DNA of 64,000 nt from JAGDZR01 sp049115695 (GTDB lineage: Bacteria > Bacteroidota > Bacteroidia > Cytophagales > Cyclobacteriaceae), in contig JAGDZR010000010.1 in the NCBI GenBank assembly GCA_049115695.1, positions 1-64,000 of the forward strand. Reading direction: 5' to 3'. The translations under genes and the position numbers were made by a program. Positions 10,278 to 20,163 of the stretch are shown here, piece by piece (the first letter of the stretch is position 1; each line of letters begins with the position of its first letter). Below the pieces are notes generated by a model. The model searched no databases. It was given only the letters and a program-made list of their open reading frames with translations, and was not told the DNA's origin.

Positions 10278-10285
10278 CAATTTTA
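10278..10285 (-). promoter_or_regulatory. Candidate -7 box of the dksA-like/scpB/rluB operon
   Basis: On the minus strand this reads TAAAATTG, one mismatch from TAnnTTTG, 24 bases before the ATG at 10253. No convincing -33 element is visible, so this is weak. The rest of the 154-bp gap up to 10407 is A+T-rich and shows no clear terminator for the large gene that ends at 10408. Confidence 0.25.
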
Positions 10286-10407
10286 GAATTCCGCTAATCT
10301 AATTGATTGTAAACAAATAGCGACAAACAAATTGTTGGAATTCTTTAATTGATATAACGACATCACTATATAATTGGTTTGCAAATACTCGATGTGTTTA
10401 GTGCAAA

Positions 10408-13400
10408 TTAATCTTTAAATCCTACAACTACTGAATTGCGGATGACTTCTTTAAATCCATTGGGGCCGTACAATTCAAAAATGATCATGTAAGCTCCGGT
10501 ATTTACAGCGGCTCCCGAGCTATCAGTACCATCCCAGATTACAAAACCTTCGGTTGAGAGCAGCTGATTTTGTTCCAATCGTCTGATTATACGGCCCGAA
10601 GCATCATATACATTGACGTTTGCATAAAGGTCTGGTTGGGCGAACTGAAAATTGATGGTTGTGAATGATGAGAAAGCGGGATTACTTGAACCCGGGACAA
10701 AAACGTGTGGATCAATAGTAACTGCATCCTCCATCGTAGAACCTCTTTCCTGACTATTTTTAAAACCCGGAGTTGCATAACCCGCCAGCCCCGATGCTGA
10801 ACGCCAATTATCTTTCAGTAAGGAAGGAGAACCAGCTGACAATCTTTCAAGGGATACTCCATCCAATTCCTGAAGCAAAGTAGAGTGATACCCTTCCAAA
10901 TAATACATAGAATCGATTTGTAAGCCGTCGACCCCAACTATGCTAACAGCGCCTTCCTCATCTGGCAAACTGGGCAGAGTCATTTCCAAAATATTCGAAT
11001 GATCAGATGACGGATAATTGAATCTTAATTGCTCCTTGTCAGCTGTTAACACGATATAAGTGGTTGGTGCCAGCATCACATCCTCTTCAATTTCCTTCGA
11101 GGAACCCAGATGATTCCTGATGATGACTCCATCAAGTGACAAATATTTATCGGTATTATTATATAGTTCAATGAAATCATCTCCTCCTGAATATGGATTG
11201 AATAGCACCTCATTAATTACCAATCCTGCTTGGGCGATATCAGGTATCACAAATTCCTGTGCAACTTCAAAAGAATCTCCACGGCAATCTTCGCCTGTTA
11301 ATCTCAACATATGGTTTGCATTTGTCTCTAACTGATGATCTGGCACACTAATTCCATGTAACCATTTTGAGTAAGTCCAGTCAACCAAAATATTATTGAT
11401 GGTAATTTCCAATTCGGTTTGGTCAATGGATGTGGACAGTGTAATGGCCAGATTTTCATCAGACCTTTCAAAATCAAGGATTTCTACTGCTTTCTGTTCT
11501 ACTGTGCCAGAAATGTTGTTCTGGGCACCAGGAGTTCCACCAATTTCCGATGGTCTCCAGTTCTCAATACCAAAGCAAGTATTGTCCAACTCAATTTTTT
11601 CAATGGAGTATCCACCATCCCGATAAGTATCTTCTAGCCATTCTTTGTTGTATAGCACTCCATCTAGTTCAATAGAATCAACCGAAAGTGTAATCTGTCC
11701 CTGACTATTGACCAGGTTAAGCCATGGAGATATACCTAAGGATTTTTGAAACTGAAAAGACTGACTCGCTGGTGCCAGTATTAGATAGGATTTTGGCTGA
11801 ATCACCCCAGACAATGCCACTGAATCATTCTCATCGGCTAACACGACTTCACCGATCGACAAAAGCTGATTCGTTGTATTATAAATCTCAACATACTCAA
11901 CTTCAGGTAATCCCCTGGAAGGTGTCGGATCACTCATGATCTCAGAAATGACCAAATCACCTGGTGCCGGAGTGGTCCCAAAGCCAAGTACAATAGAATC
12001 CGACTTCATAACATTGCCCCAGCAATCTGATCCGTCATGAACCGATAAGTGACGGAAATACCCATCATAGAAGGACGGCATTGCGATAAGCTGTTCAACT
12101 GATATGTCTCCCATTAATGTCAGTGAATCTAATCGATACTCAGGCGCAAGCTCAAATTCCTCAGAAAACACCAATCTCAAAACAGTGTCACTCATTAATT
12201 CATAATCACTTAAAAACGGAGCTATCGAATCTAACTTCATGGAATAGAGAGAATTTTGCGCCCCTGGGGTCCCTCCCAATTCAGCAATACTATAGCCCCA
12301 TTTTTCTTTTTCGGGGCATGTGTTCTCAATAAACGATCTTTCAAAACTGACTCCATCTTCAGCCCTTAACTCAAATTTTACTGCGTCGATCAAAACTCCG
12401 GAATCATTTGTGATCGATATACTATCTCCAGAATTATCAAGGGGTGGCAAATTTAGAATCGCTTGATTTTCAACTCCAAGGTCTATTTCGGTCAACACTA
12501 CGTATTCACCACCTCCTAGCCAATAATCAGGCAGGTTTACAGATTCACTCTTGTCGCCAAAAGTCAAAGTGTTGAGATTGATCCCAAAATCTGACACATT
12601 GATCAGTTCGACATATTCCACCTCATGAAGCCCCACAGCCGGACTCGGATCAGCCATGATCTCGGATATCAATATCTCGCCTGGCTTGGATTTCATGCTT
12701 ATGCCGAACACTAAAGTATCGGCTAACATTCGGTTCCCCGGACAATCCCTAACTCCTTCCAAAACCAACGTATACATCACTCCACTATCCAACCCATCAA
12801 GACTCACAGATAATGTGAATGGATCTATGAAGCTGAAATCAGTAATAAGTTCTGGAGATTTGATTGATACAGTAGACATGCTATCAATCATTTCATTAAA
12901 ATGATAATTAATCATTGAACCTGTTATCAAAGAACTTTCGAGAATTCTAGGTGGAGTTGAATCAGGACTCAAATCATAGACACTATTCTTTCGTCCCGGT
13001 GTTCCTCCTAATGAGTCTATACTTTCTTTCCAGTTTTGATCTGGTCTGCACTTCTCTAACAGATTGATTAGCTCAAGGCTATGGCCACCCTCTTCTGTTG
13101 AATACCAATCACGATGATATGAAACATAATCAATCAAATGACCATCAAGATTAAGAATGGAAATACTATCTCCCCCATTATCCAAAATAGGAAGATTTAC
13201 GCAGATGCTATTTTCGATATCAAGATCTCCCTCTGCCAAAACCACATATTCACCTGAATCCAACCAGTGGTCAGAAAGTTCTACGGCTGTGGAACGATCA
13301 CTGATAGATAGTCCAGCCAGATTTAGAGAATCATTTCCTATGTATACAATTTCTACGAATTCGATTTCAGGCAATCCTGCACTGGGGGTTGGATCAGCCA

Positions 13401-16400
13401 TAATTTCTGTAATCCTCACCTCGCCAGGTTGTGCAAGAAGTGGAGGCTTATAAACAAAACTGAGGGTATCGGTACTTTGAATGTTTCCTTTTAGATCTGA
13501 AAGACCTGTTACCTTTAATTGATACGACAAATTAGGAACAAGTCTTTCGAACTTGATCATCAAATTTTCATTTTGAACTGTAAAATCTGTGGGATTGACT
13601 TGATCATTCAGCTCAAATTGATCTAAGCTTTCAATGCTCTCCTCATCAATAGCCTCATCGAATTCCAGCATTAATGTGCTCTTAAAATCGCTTCTTATTG
13701 AGATTAATCTTGGACCTTGGGTATCCTTAATAACAGGTATTTGCTGATCGGGGATTCGCCTACCATATCGATCAATGACCCCCTTTATTTCAAAGGAGTA
13801 ATATGTGTTCGCGATGATAGGGTCATCAAACAATAACACTAACTCTCTGTTGTTTTCGGACAGACTGATCAATTTAGGTGTTTGATGCAGCTGAAATGAC
13901 AGAGTGTCTGGTAAGCTCAATTCAGTCTCAAAGACAACCCGTATCGCCAATGAATCGACAATCTCCACTCGATCTATGTAATCCGTGAAGGTAAAAACAT
14001 CCAGTGGCCCGACTGAAAGACTGTGACCATCAACGGATCGCACACTCACCGTCTCAAATTGATAAGAACTATCGGGCAGTAATGTTTGATCGGTCGTCAA
14101 CTGAATTCGGTACTCATCAAGTTGCTGAACAGACTTCAAGAGAAAGCTCAGCTTGTAATTGTCTAAAATACCAACTGACGCGTCCATGGGTCTTGAATAG
14201 GATACTTCAATTACTCTGTCATTGATTATTTCCAGGTTTGCGATCACTGGGTTTTGTGAATTAAAATGATAGCTCACTGGTTCCAATAAGCCATTTCCCT
14301 TCAAATCCTCCCAGTTCATTATGTTTAATTCTGTTGACACTTGATTTGCTATCTCTTCTTCAAAATGGAGCATGAAAGAGGTCGAATCAGGGCCTATCAT
14401 CTCAACCATGACAGCTTTACTATCTTCAATTTCAAACCAACTTTTATCAGGTGTCTGTAACGGTTCATTCGCCAAAATACGAATACGATTATTATCTGCC
14501 AGCATAACATATTCAACTTGTGGTGGTCTTTGGTCAAAAACAAGCGAAATACGCTTCGTCCCTTTCATTGTGTTTCCCCATAGATCTTCAACATCAGAGA
14601 CCAGAAGTGTCATTTCTCTTTCCTGTACAAATAATGAATCATAGATCAAAACAATTGAGTCTGGTTCCAAAAACTGTATAGTTTCCGGATTCCCCCATTC
14701 CCCTAATTCAAAGTTGTTTACTCGTTGAGATCGCATATTGACAGGTTCTGAAAACTTAATCGTCAACGTCGAATCGGATAGCACCTCTGCAAACAATATG
14801 GAAGGAGGTCTTGTATCCCAGATAAATGCTTTTGCCGGAGTATGAATGACGCTCCCTTTCTCTGACTTCAGATTAAATGAATAAAGCAGGTACTCTTCAT
14901 TGTCATCGAATGATTTCGAAAAAGACAACCTTATGACCGATGCATCTGCTTTGTCTCTCAGTATGGAAACCGGATTACCAATTCCCTGGTCAACATAGAA
15001 ATTCGACAAATCAAGATTTGTCGGTGCAACTTCATAATCTACCGCAATGATTCGTTCAGAGATGACCAACACACTGTCCACTTCATCTGCATAGGTGAAT
15101 GATATGGAATCCCTTGATGAGATGTTTCCTATAGTGTCAGCCATATTCTCGAAATACAACCAATAATCTCGGCCTTCAAGAAAGGAGCTTTCAAAAGTGA
15201 GATGAACTTTGTTCAATGCGGAATCCTGCAAAATCGCCCTTGTAGGACTGAAAGAGTCAATTGAAAAATTGGATTCTCTTTCTGCTGAGGATGGATAAAG
15301 AGGCTCATGAAACTGTATGGATAGCACTTTTGGACTGATATATTCCAATCCGAAGAATTGTGGTGACCTTTCATCAAAGTAGAGGGAGTCAATTTGACGT
15401 TGACTGTTTCCTGTGCAATCCTCTACTCGTTCAAATTCGATAGAGACAAATTGTTCTTGATCCAAAGCTGAATTCAGAGTAAGGGAAATCGTTCGATGCT
15501 CAAATGAATAATGCTTGATTCCAATTCCATCGACATCAATGAGGCTGGCATCTATCCGCTTAATACTTTCGTCAAACTCTAGCACCAAAGAATCTGCCCT
15601 CACGATTTCCCATTCCACTAAGCCAGGTGCTAGTGTATCTGCAGTATCATCAAACACAGAATTTTCTGCTCCAGGCGTCCCACCCATTTGGCTAACCGAA
15701 CGTTGAAAATTCTCAACCCCCCCACACTGGTGAAACGGGTTGATTTGTTCGAAACTTACTCCGTCTACTGGGCTCTCTGTAAAAACCACTAAATCAATGG
15801 TATCTCCCGCTTGATCCAAAAGCAACACTTGATCAGGTGATGATGCATTAAGGTTTGGTAAATCATCCAATACTACAATGTCTCCATATGTAGCGAATTG
15901 AACTGAGTCTTGCCTCTCACAAATTATCAATAAGCTATCAGGTCTTAGCGTCACATTGGGAAATGCACTTGAGGTGCCGATGTTGTCTTTAATGATCCAG
16001 TTAGTGAGATCAAAAAATTGATCCGTGGTGTTAAGAATCTCGATGAACTCGGCCGTAGGAATATCGGTTATGATATCAGGATCCGTTATGAACTCATTGA
16101 TTGTCACATTTCTAAACTGGGCTTTAGCAGTTAGAATGTACTCAAGTGCCAGTAGTGTATCTGCCAGGACATTCCCAGACAAGTCCTCGAGATTGCTTAT
16201 CTCCAATTCATAAACGCCTCCATTTGTAAAGCCATCATGCGATAGGATTACGCTAGTGCTATCATTCGAGAGATCAGCCCCTAAAATTGAAAACCCCTCT
16301 CCAAATGAATAATTGCTCGAGATCTCCGCTTCAGCTCTGTTCAACCTTTCAGAGAATGAGATGATTAAGGAGTCACTCGACACAAAATCGAAATGAGTGA

Positions 16401-17094
16401 TAGATGGCGGGATTAAATCCGGATAATCCGTTCCCGAAACGTCGATATCATCAAAGTAGTGAGAGTTAACAGCTGCATCAGCTGATGACTGTATCACCCT
16501 AATACCAAAATAATTACTGTTTACAATATCACTATCGATGACGGTACCAATCTGCAAGTAGGTACCAATAGCACCTTTATCAGCTTCCAGCACCCATAAA
16601 TCCTCCGGTGACCTTGTTACCCGAATGTTGAAAGTATTGTTACTGGATTTGTCAACAAGGTCATCACCAGCCGGCTCCTCGATAATGGGAATTGTCGATC
16701 CGTTGATTTTTTTATACAATACAATTTCATCATCCGTCCCACCTATCCTTACAAAATACCCGAAGTTCACTTGTGTTAAATCCTCACGATCTGCAATCAG
16801 ATAGATATCAACGTAGTTGGCACCTGACGTGGGGAAATCAAGATTGAAGTACAATTCCCAGGAAGCGTTGTAAGCTGCCTCAGATGGAGTTGATAAATAG
16901 TACTCGCCAATACCTCCTGCGTCTGGATCATTATTGGATCTTAGCTGGTCATCATCTATTACAAATTGATTTGTATTTCCATTCCAAATTGGGTCTGATG
17001 TGAAATCCCCATCAGAAAAATCCTCTAAGAATTGCCCTTGTGAGTAATAGCAAATGAGGATAGCTGCAACGACGAGTGTCTTTTTTAGTAACAC
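10408..17094 (-). CDS. Giant cell-surface protein with five lamin-tail domains and Ig-like repeats
   Basis: 2228 residues with a GTG start and a signal peptide ending SQGQ. The N-terminal 200 residues look like a lectin-type beta sandwich. Repeated Ig-like (Big_5/SbsA-type) modules follow, with phrases such as SLIISFSERLN and STLTIKFSEPVN. Lamin-tail domains start near residues 330, 1220, 1470, 1710 and 1955, each beginning like EIMADPxPSxGLPEVEYVEI. The C-terminus is a FlgD-like Ig module (VNVYDASGRIIRRL ... WDGTDSSGAAVNTGAY), a common tail on exported Bacteroidota proteins and possibly a type IX signal. Probable role: secreted or surface-attached adhesin or matrix protein. Acidic, with few Lys in the repeats. 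No enzyme domain was recognised. Confidence 0.8.
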   Translation of the reverse strand: MLLKKTLVVAAILICYYSQGQFLEDFSDGDFTSDPIWNGNTNQFVIDDDQLRSNNDPDAGGIGEYYLSTPSEAAYNASWELYFNLDFPTSGANYVDIYLIADREDLTQVNFGYFVRIGGTDDEIVLYKKINGSTIPIIEEPAGDDLVDKSSNNTFNIRVTRSPEDLWVLEADKGAIGTYLQIGTVIDSDIVNSNYFGIRVIQSSADAAVNSHYFDDIDVSGTDYPDLIPPSITHFDFVSSDSLIISFSERLNRAEAEISSNYSFGEGFSILGADLSNDSTSVILSHDGFTNGGVYELEISNLEDLSGNVLADTLLALEYILTAKAQFRNVTINEFITDPDIITDIPTAEFIEILNTTDQFFDLTNWIIKDNIGTSSAFPNVTLRPDSLLIICERQDSVQFATYGDIVVLDDLPNLNASSPDQVLLLDQAGDTIDLVVFTESPVDGVSFEQINPFHQCGGVENFQRSVSQMGGTPGAENSVFDDTADTLAPGLVEWEIVRADSLVLEFDESIKRIDASLIDVDGIGIKHYSFEHRTISLTLNSALDQEQFVSIEFERVEDCTGNSQRQIDSLYFDERSPQFFGLEYISPKVLSIQFHEPLYPSSAERESNFSIDSFSPTRAILQDSALNKVHLTFESSFLEGRDYWLYFENMADTIGNISSRDSISFTYADEVDSVLVISERIIAVDYEVAPTNLDLSNFYVDQGIGNPVSILRDKADASVIRLSFSKSFDDNEEYLLYSFNLKSEKGSVIHTPAKAFIWDTRPPSILFAEVLSDSTLTIKFSEPVNMRSQRVNNFELGEWGNPETIQFLEPDSIVLIYDSLFVQEREMTLLVSDVEDLWGNTMKGTKRISLVFDQRPPQVEYVMLADNNRIRILANEPLQTPDKSWFEIEDSKAVMVEMIGPDSTSFMLHFEEEIANQVSTELNIMNWEDLKGNGLLEPVSYHFNSQNPVIANLEIINDRVIEVSYSRPMDASVGILDNYKLSFLLKSVQQLDEYRIQLTTDQTLLPDSSYQFETVSVRSVDGHSLSVGPLDVFTFTDYIDRVEIVDSLAIRVVFETELSLPDTLSFQLHQTPKLISLSENNRELVLLFDDPIIANTYYSFEIKGVIDRYGRRIPDQQIPVIKDTQGPRLISIRSDFKSTLMLEFDEAIDEESIESLDQFELNDQVNPTDFTVQNENLMIKFERLVPNLSYQLKVTGLSDLKGNIQSTDTLSFVYKPPLLAQPGEVRITEIMADPTPSAGLPEIEFVEIVYIGNDSLNLAGLSISDRSTAVELSDHWLDSGEYVVLAEGDLDIENSICVNLPILDNGGDSISILNLDGHLIDYVSYHRDWYSTEEGGHSLELINLLEKCRPDQNWKESIDSLGGTPGRKNSVYDLSPDSTPPRILESSLITGSMINYHFNEMIDSMSTVSIKSPELITDFSFIDPFTLSVSLDGLDSGVMYTLVLEGVRDCPGNRMLADTLVFGISMKSKPGEILISEIMADPSPAVGLHEVEYVELINVSDFGINLNTLTFGDKSESVNLPDYWLGGGEYVVLTEIDLGVENQAILNLPPLDNSGDSISITNDSGVLIDAVKFELRAEDGVSFERSFIENTCPEKEKWGYSIAELGGTPGAQNSLYSMKLDSIAPFLSDYELMSDTVLRLVFSEEFELAPEYRLDSLTLMGDISVEQLIAMPSFYDGYFRHLSVHDGSDCWGNVMKSDSIVLGFGTTPAPGDLVISEIMSDPTPSRGLPEVEYVEIYNTTNQLLSIGEVVLADENDSVALSGVIQPKSYLILAPASQSFQFQKSLGISPWLNLVNSQGQITLSVDSIELDGVLYNKEWLEDTYRDGGYSIEKIELDNTCFGIENWRPSEIGGTPGAQNNISGTVEQKAVEILDFERSDENLAITLSTSIDQTELEITINNILVDWTYSKWLHGISVPDHQLETNANHMLRLTGEDCRGDSFEVAQEFVIPDIAQAGLVINEVLFNPYSGGDDFIELYNNTDKYLSLDGVIIRNHLGSSKEIEEDVMLAPTTYIVLTADKEQLRFNYPSSDHSNILEMTLPSLPDEEGAVSIVGVDGLQIDSMYYLEGYHSTLLQELDGVSLERLSAGSPSLLKDNWRSASGLAGYATPGFKNSQERGSTMEDAVTIDPHVFVPGSSNPAFSSFTTINFQFAQPDLYANVNVYDASGRIIRRLEQNQLLSTEGFVIWDGTDSSGAAVNTGAYMIIFELYGPNGFKEVIRNSVVVGFKD

Positions 17095-17124
17095 CTATAT
17101 TTCAATAGTAAGTAAGAGTATTAG

Positions 17125-17132
17125 TAGCTTTG
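17125..17132 (+). promoter_or_regulatory. -7 promoter box upstream of asd
   Basis: TAGCTTTG is an exact match to the Bacteroidota -7 consensus TAnnTTTG. TTTC at 17100-17103, 21 bases upstream, is a weak -33 candidate. It implies a leader of about 70 bases before the asd start at 17210. It lies in the 115-bp divergent gap shared with the giant surface-protein gene. Confidence 0.4.
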
Positions 17133-17209
17133 CGCCTCAAAATATAATAAAAAGTTAAGATCTCACATACCCCATTGAGGTCTAAAGTGGAATTTTAAAT
17201 ATTATAAAG

Positions 17210-18205
17210 ATGAAATTAGCAGTAGTGGGGGCAACAGGCCTGGTTGGTCAGGAAGTTCTCCAAATCCTTCAAGAAAGGGATTTTCCCTTTTCAGATCTTT
17301 TACCAGTTGCATCAGCTCGATCAGTGGGCAAAGAGATAAAATGCAAGGGTAAATCATACAAGGTTGTTGGACTTGAAGATGCCGTAGCTGCTAAACCGGA
17401 TGTGGCAATATTTTCAGCAGGTGGGGGTACCTCGCTGGAATGGGCTCCAAAATTTGCAGCAGTTGGGACCATTGTTGTCGACAATTCATCTGCCTGGCGA
17501 ATGGATCCAACCAAGCTGTTGGTTGTTCCTGAAATCAACGGCAGTTCTATTAGGGCCGAGCATAAAATTATCGCCAACCCAAACTGTTCAACCATACAAA
17601 TGGTATTGGCCCTTGCGCCGCTTCACGATAAATATGGAATCAATCGAGTCGTTGTAAGTACTTATCAATCCGTCACGGGCACTGGTAAAGCAGCCGTGGA
17701 CCAAATGAATGATGAGCGTGAAGGTAAGGAAGACGTTAGAATGGTATATCCTTATCGCATTGACCAAAATGTACTTCCTCATATTGATGTATTCCAACCA
17801 AATGGATACACCAAAGAAGAGATGAAAATGGTCAACGAAACCGTGAAAATCTTGGGTGATGAAAATGTGAAGGTAACTGCAACTTGTGTCAGAATACCGA
17901 CTGTGGGCGGTCACTCCGAGTCTGTTAACGTTGAATTCGATAATGAATTCGATCTCGAAGAAGTAAAAAGCATATTGGCAGGCACTCCGGGTATCATATT
18001 GGAGGATGACCCTGAAAACAATATATATCCAATGCCTATCAACTCACATCGCAAGGACGAAGTGTTTGTAGGAAGGATTAGAAGGGATGAGACACGAGAA
18101 AAAACACTCAACATGTGGATTGTGGCAGACAATCTAAGAAAAGGAGCTGCTACTAACGCTGTACAAATAGCAGAGTATATTGAAGCAAATGTGCTAGTTA
18201 GTTAA
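17210..18205 (+). CDS. asd: Aspartate-semialdehyde dehydrogenase
   Basis: 331 residues, normal length. The N-terminus has the NADP-binding Rossmann motif GATGLVGQEV; the catalytic Cys is in NPNCSTIQ (Cys126), and the C-terminus has the conserved NLRKGAATNAVQIAE. It reduces L-aspartyl-4-phosphate to L-aspartate-4-semialdehyde in the cytoplasm, the branch point to lysine/diaminopimelate (cell wall), threonine, methionine and isoleucine. It starts at ATG with an A+T-rich leader. The next gene begins 28 bases on in the same direction and may be co-transcribed. Confidence 0.95.
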   Translation: MKLAVVGATGLVGQEVLQILQERDFPFSDLLPVASARSVGKEIKCKGKSYKVVGLEDAVAAKPDVAIFSAGGGTSLEWAPKFAAVGTIVVDNSSAWRMDPTKLLVVPEINGSSIRAEHKIIANPNCSTIQMVLALAPLHDKYGINRVVVSTYQSVTGTGKAAVDQMNDEREGKEDVRMVYPYRIDQNVLPHIDVFQPNGYTKEEMKMVNETVKILGDENVKVTATCVRIPTVGGHSESVNVEFDNEFDLEEVKSILAGTPGIILEDDPENNIYPMPINSHRKDEVFVGRIRRDETREKTLNMWIVADNLRKGAATNAVQIAEYIEANVLVS

Positions 18206-18233
18206 TCAATTTTCCTCAATGCAGGGGTATTAG

Positions 18234-19424
18234 GTGGATGTTCAAAACTTTCAAGAACGAATCAAATTTCTGTCCTCTGACGAAATTCAAAATTTCATTA
18301 TTGAAAATGAGAACATTGATCCTCAAAAACTGATATTAAATCCTTCATCCCTCGTTAAGGAACACGTTATCCATGTGGCTGATCAAATCATTAGTCGCAA
18401 AAAAGCAAAAACCAAGCACCCTTTGTGGTATACCACAAAGGGTGTTGTTTACCCTCCTCCCCTTTCATTGGAGCAAAGCTCTGCTGATGAAGTGGCGCAA
18501 TACAAAAAGCATTTTGTCAAGAACAATCAAATCATCGACCTAACTGGAGGAATGGGTGTTGATCTGATCAACATGTCAAATTCAGAAAGTTTAGCAACTT
18601 ATCTTGAGAAAGACCCCTGGATAGCTTCAGTTTTTGAACACAACGCCATAAAACTTGGGCGGCACATTGAGATTCTTAATATGCCATGTGAATCATACCT
18701 TGATCAAATCTCCCAAGGAAGTTTTGTTTTCATTGATCCGGCAAGGCGAAATGACAGCAAAAACAAAGTTTTTAAATTTCAGGATTGTAGCCCCAATGTC
18801 ATTGAGCTGATACCATCATTGCTCGAAAGAGGTTGCACCCTCTTGATTAAGGCTTCTCCAATGATCGATGTTACTTTGGGGATCAAGGAGATTGCACATG
18901 TTTCTGAGGTTCATGTCGTTAGCTCAAAAGGAGATTGTAAAGAAGTATTGTTCCTATTAACTCCTGTTCCAAAAAACGATCCCCAAATTCATTGTATTGA
19001 TCTTAGCGCAAATTCTGAATTCATTTTTACCATGCACCAGGAGCACTCAACCCATGTTCCACTTTGTGAACCTAAAAAATACCTGCTCGATCCAAACCCT
19101 TCCATCTTAAAAGCTGGCGCTTTTAAAACGATTGCCGATCGATTCAAACTCTGTAAACTAGACGTAAATACACATTTGTATACTGCAGATGAAATCATAC
19201 AAAACTTTCCGGGAAGGCAATTTGAAGTCATTCATGCCAATGTTTCAAAAAGAGAGATCAAAAACCTCATCACAGATGGACAGGTAAATGTGATCAGCAA
19301 AAACTACCCCGGTGGTGCAGCTGGGCTGAAAAAGAAATTCAGCTTGAAAGATGGGGGTCAGCATTTTTTGATAGGTTTGAAGTCTGTATCGGCAAACAAG
19401 TTGATGTTTTGTTCAAAAGTTTAA
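18234..19424 (+). CDS. Class I SAM-dependent methyltransferase with THUMP-like C-terminal domain
   Basis: 396 residues from a GTG start. The central SAM-binding core shows motif I IIDLTGGMGVDLINM (about residue 100) and FIDPARR, where a catalytic acidic motif is expected. The C-terminal third (from about 280, LDPNPSILKAGAFKTIADRF) resembles the THUMP-like domain of a Bacteroidota methyltransferase family known from Porphyromonas PG_1098. The substrate is probably RNA but unproven. Unusual: the gene contains a perfect 28-bp palindrome at 18417-18444 in the conserved segment HPLWYTTKGVV. Its 3' end overlaps the start of a lipoprotein-like stub. Confidence 0.75.
   Translation: MDVQNFQERIKFLSSDEIQNFIIENENIDPQKLILNPSSLVKEHVIHVADQIISRKKAKTKHPLWYTTKGVVYPPPLSLEQSSADEVAQYKKHFVKNNQIIDLTGGMGVDLINMSNSESLATYLEKDPWIASVFEHNAIKLGRHIEILNMPCESYLDQISQGSFVFIDPARRNDSKNKVFKFQDCSPNVIELIPSLLERGCTLLIKASPMIDVTLGIKEIAHVSEVHVVSSKGDCKEVLFLLTPVPKNDPQIHCIDLSANSEFIFTMHQEHSTHVPLCEPKKYLLDPNPSILKAGAFKTIADRFKLCKLDVNTHLYTADEIIQNFPGRQFEVIHANVSKREIKNLITDGQVNVISKNYPGGAAGLKKKFSLKDGGQHFLIGLKSVSANKLMFCSKV
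18417..18444. repeat. Perfect 28-bp palindrome inside the methyltransferase gene
   Basis: The left arm CACCCTTTGTGGTA is followed directly by its exact reverse complement TACCACAAAGGGTG. In RNA this makes a 12-bp stem with a UAUA loop. It is too long to expect by chance in 64 kb (about 0.0002 sites expected for equal base frequencies). There is no T-run after it, so it is not a typical terminator. Confidence 0.9.
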
Positions 19425-19519
19425 TCCATCGGACTCTTCTCTTCACAATCATCCTCTTCATCATTGGATGTGATGACGAAACATTTGAATCTGATCCCAA
19501 ATTTATTCTTAAAGATTGA
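19409..19519 (+). pseudogene. 36-codon lipoprotein-like stub, possibly a truncated lipoprotein gene
   Basis: From a TTG at 19409, overlapping the methyltransferase end by 16 bases, the frame encodes MFKSLIHR, a hydrophobic stretch LLFTIILFIIG, then the lipobox Cys and an acidic tail CDDETFESDPKFILKD before TGA. This is a textbook Bacteroidota lipoprotein signal (lipobox FIIGC, acidic residues after Cys) but it stops after 17 mature residues. It resembles the start of larger Bacteroidota lipoproteins whose body is missing here. It may instead be a genuine tiny lipoprotein. It ends 2 bases before the convergent gene's stop. Confidence 0.45.
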
Positions 19520-19521
19520 AT

Positions 19522-20163
19522 CTAAAACCTTCCAAACCTCACAGAAAGAGATATTGAATAATCATTAAGATTCCCATTATTAAGATTTTTAAGTTCTAAT
19601 CCCTCCAAATAGCGATAAGATACCCCAGCGCCTATCCTAAAGCTTTTAGTAATATTTACTTCTATCTGGGCAGTAGGTTCTACGACCAGATAAGAGGACG
19701 ACTCAATGATGAAATCTGAATCTGAATCATACCCCTCAAAGAAATTGTTGTCTGTGACATATAAAGCTCCTGCCCCAAATAATACAGGCACTGTTATATG
19801 CACTACTTCTCGGGCAAACACTATCCCTCCTAACATAATTCCTGCATATCCTCCCTCAATATTCAGCATCTTCCGACTATTGTCGGGCATGACCCCCTCA
19901 AACTCCGAATCTGTAGCTATTCCGTAACCGCCTAACCCTAAAAATAAATTCTTGTTGATCATTACCCCTCCATAAGCACCAGTAATGATGGCTCTTTCCT
20001 GATAGATTTGACCAGCTTTTACATCTGCTCCAGCAAATGGATGTAATTCATTTTCCTTGTTCAATATGGACTTGATTTCTTCAGGGTCATGTGTATCCAT
20101 ATACTGCTGAGACCAGCTACTGAAACAAGCAATAACAAGAGAGAAAGTCAATAGTCTCTTCAT
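19522..20163 (-). CDS. Small envelope protein, probable outer-membrane beta-barrel
   Basis: 213 residues with a signal peptide (MKRLLTFSLVIACFSSWSQ). The mature part has an acidic, helical start (DPEEIKSILNKENELHP), then alternating Gly/aromatic strands (AIITGAYGGVMINKNLFLGLGGYGI, SFRIGAGVSYRYLEGLEL) ending in SISLSVRFGRF, the C-terminal aromatic usual for barrel proteins. I do not recognise the exact family. It is last in the run sigma factor - anti-sigma - DUF4097 - small protein - this gene. Its ATG directly follows the stop of the gene before it, indicating one operon. Confidence 0.65.
   Translation of the reverse strand: MKRLLTFSLVIACFSSWSQQYMDTHDPEEIKSILNKENELHPFAGADVKAGQIYQERAIITGAYGGVMINKNLFLGLGGYGIATDSEFEGVMPDNSRKMLNIEGGYAGIMLGGIVFAREVVHITVPVLFGAGALYVTDNNFFEGYDSDSDFIIESSSYLVVEPTAQIEVNITKSFRIGAGVSYRYLEGLELKNLNNGNLNDYSISLSVRFGRF

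Noticed and set aside
12600..13460. Similar DNA blocks in the giant surface gene as mobile repeats
   Set aside because: They are explained by the repeated lamin-tail protein domains.
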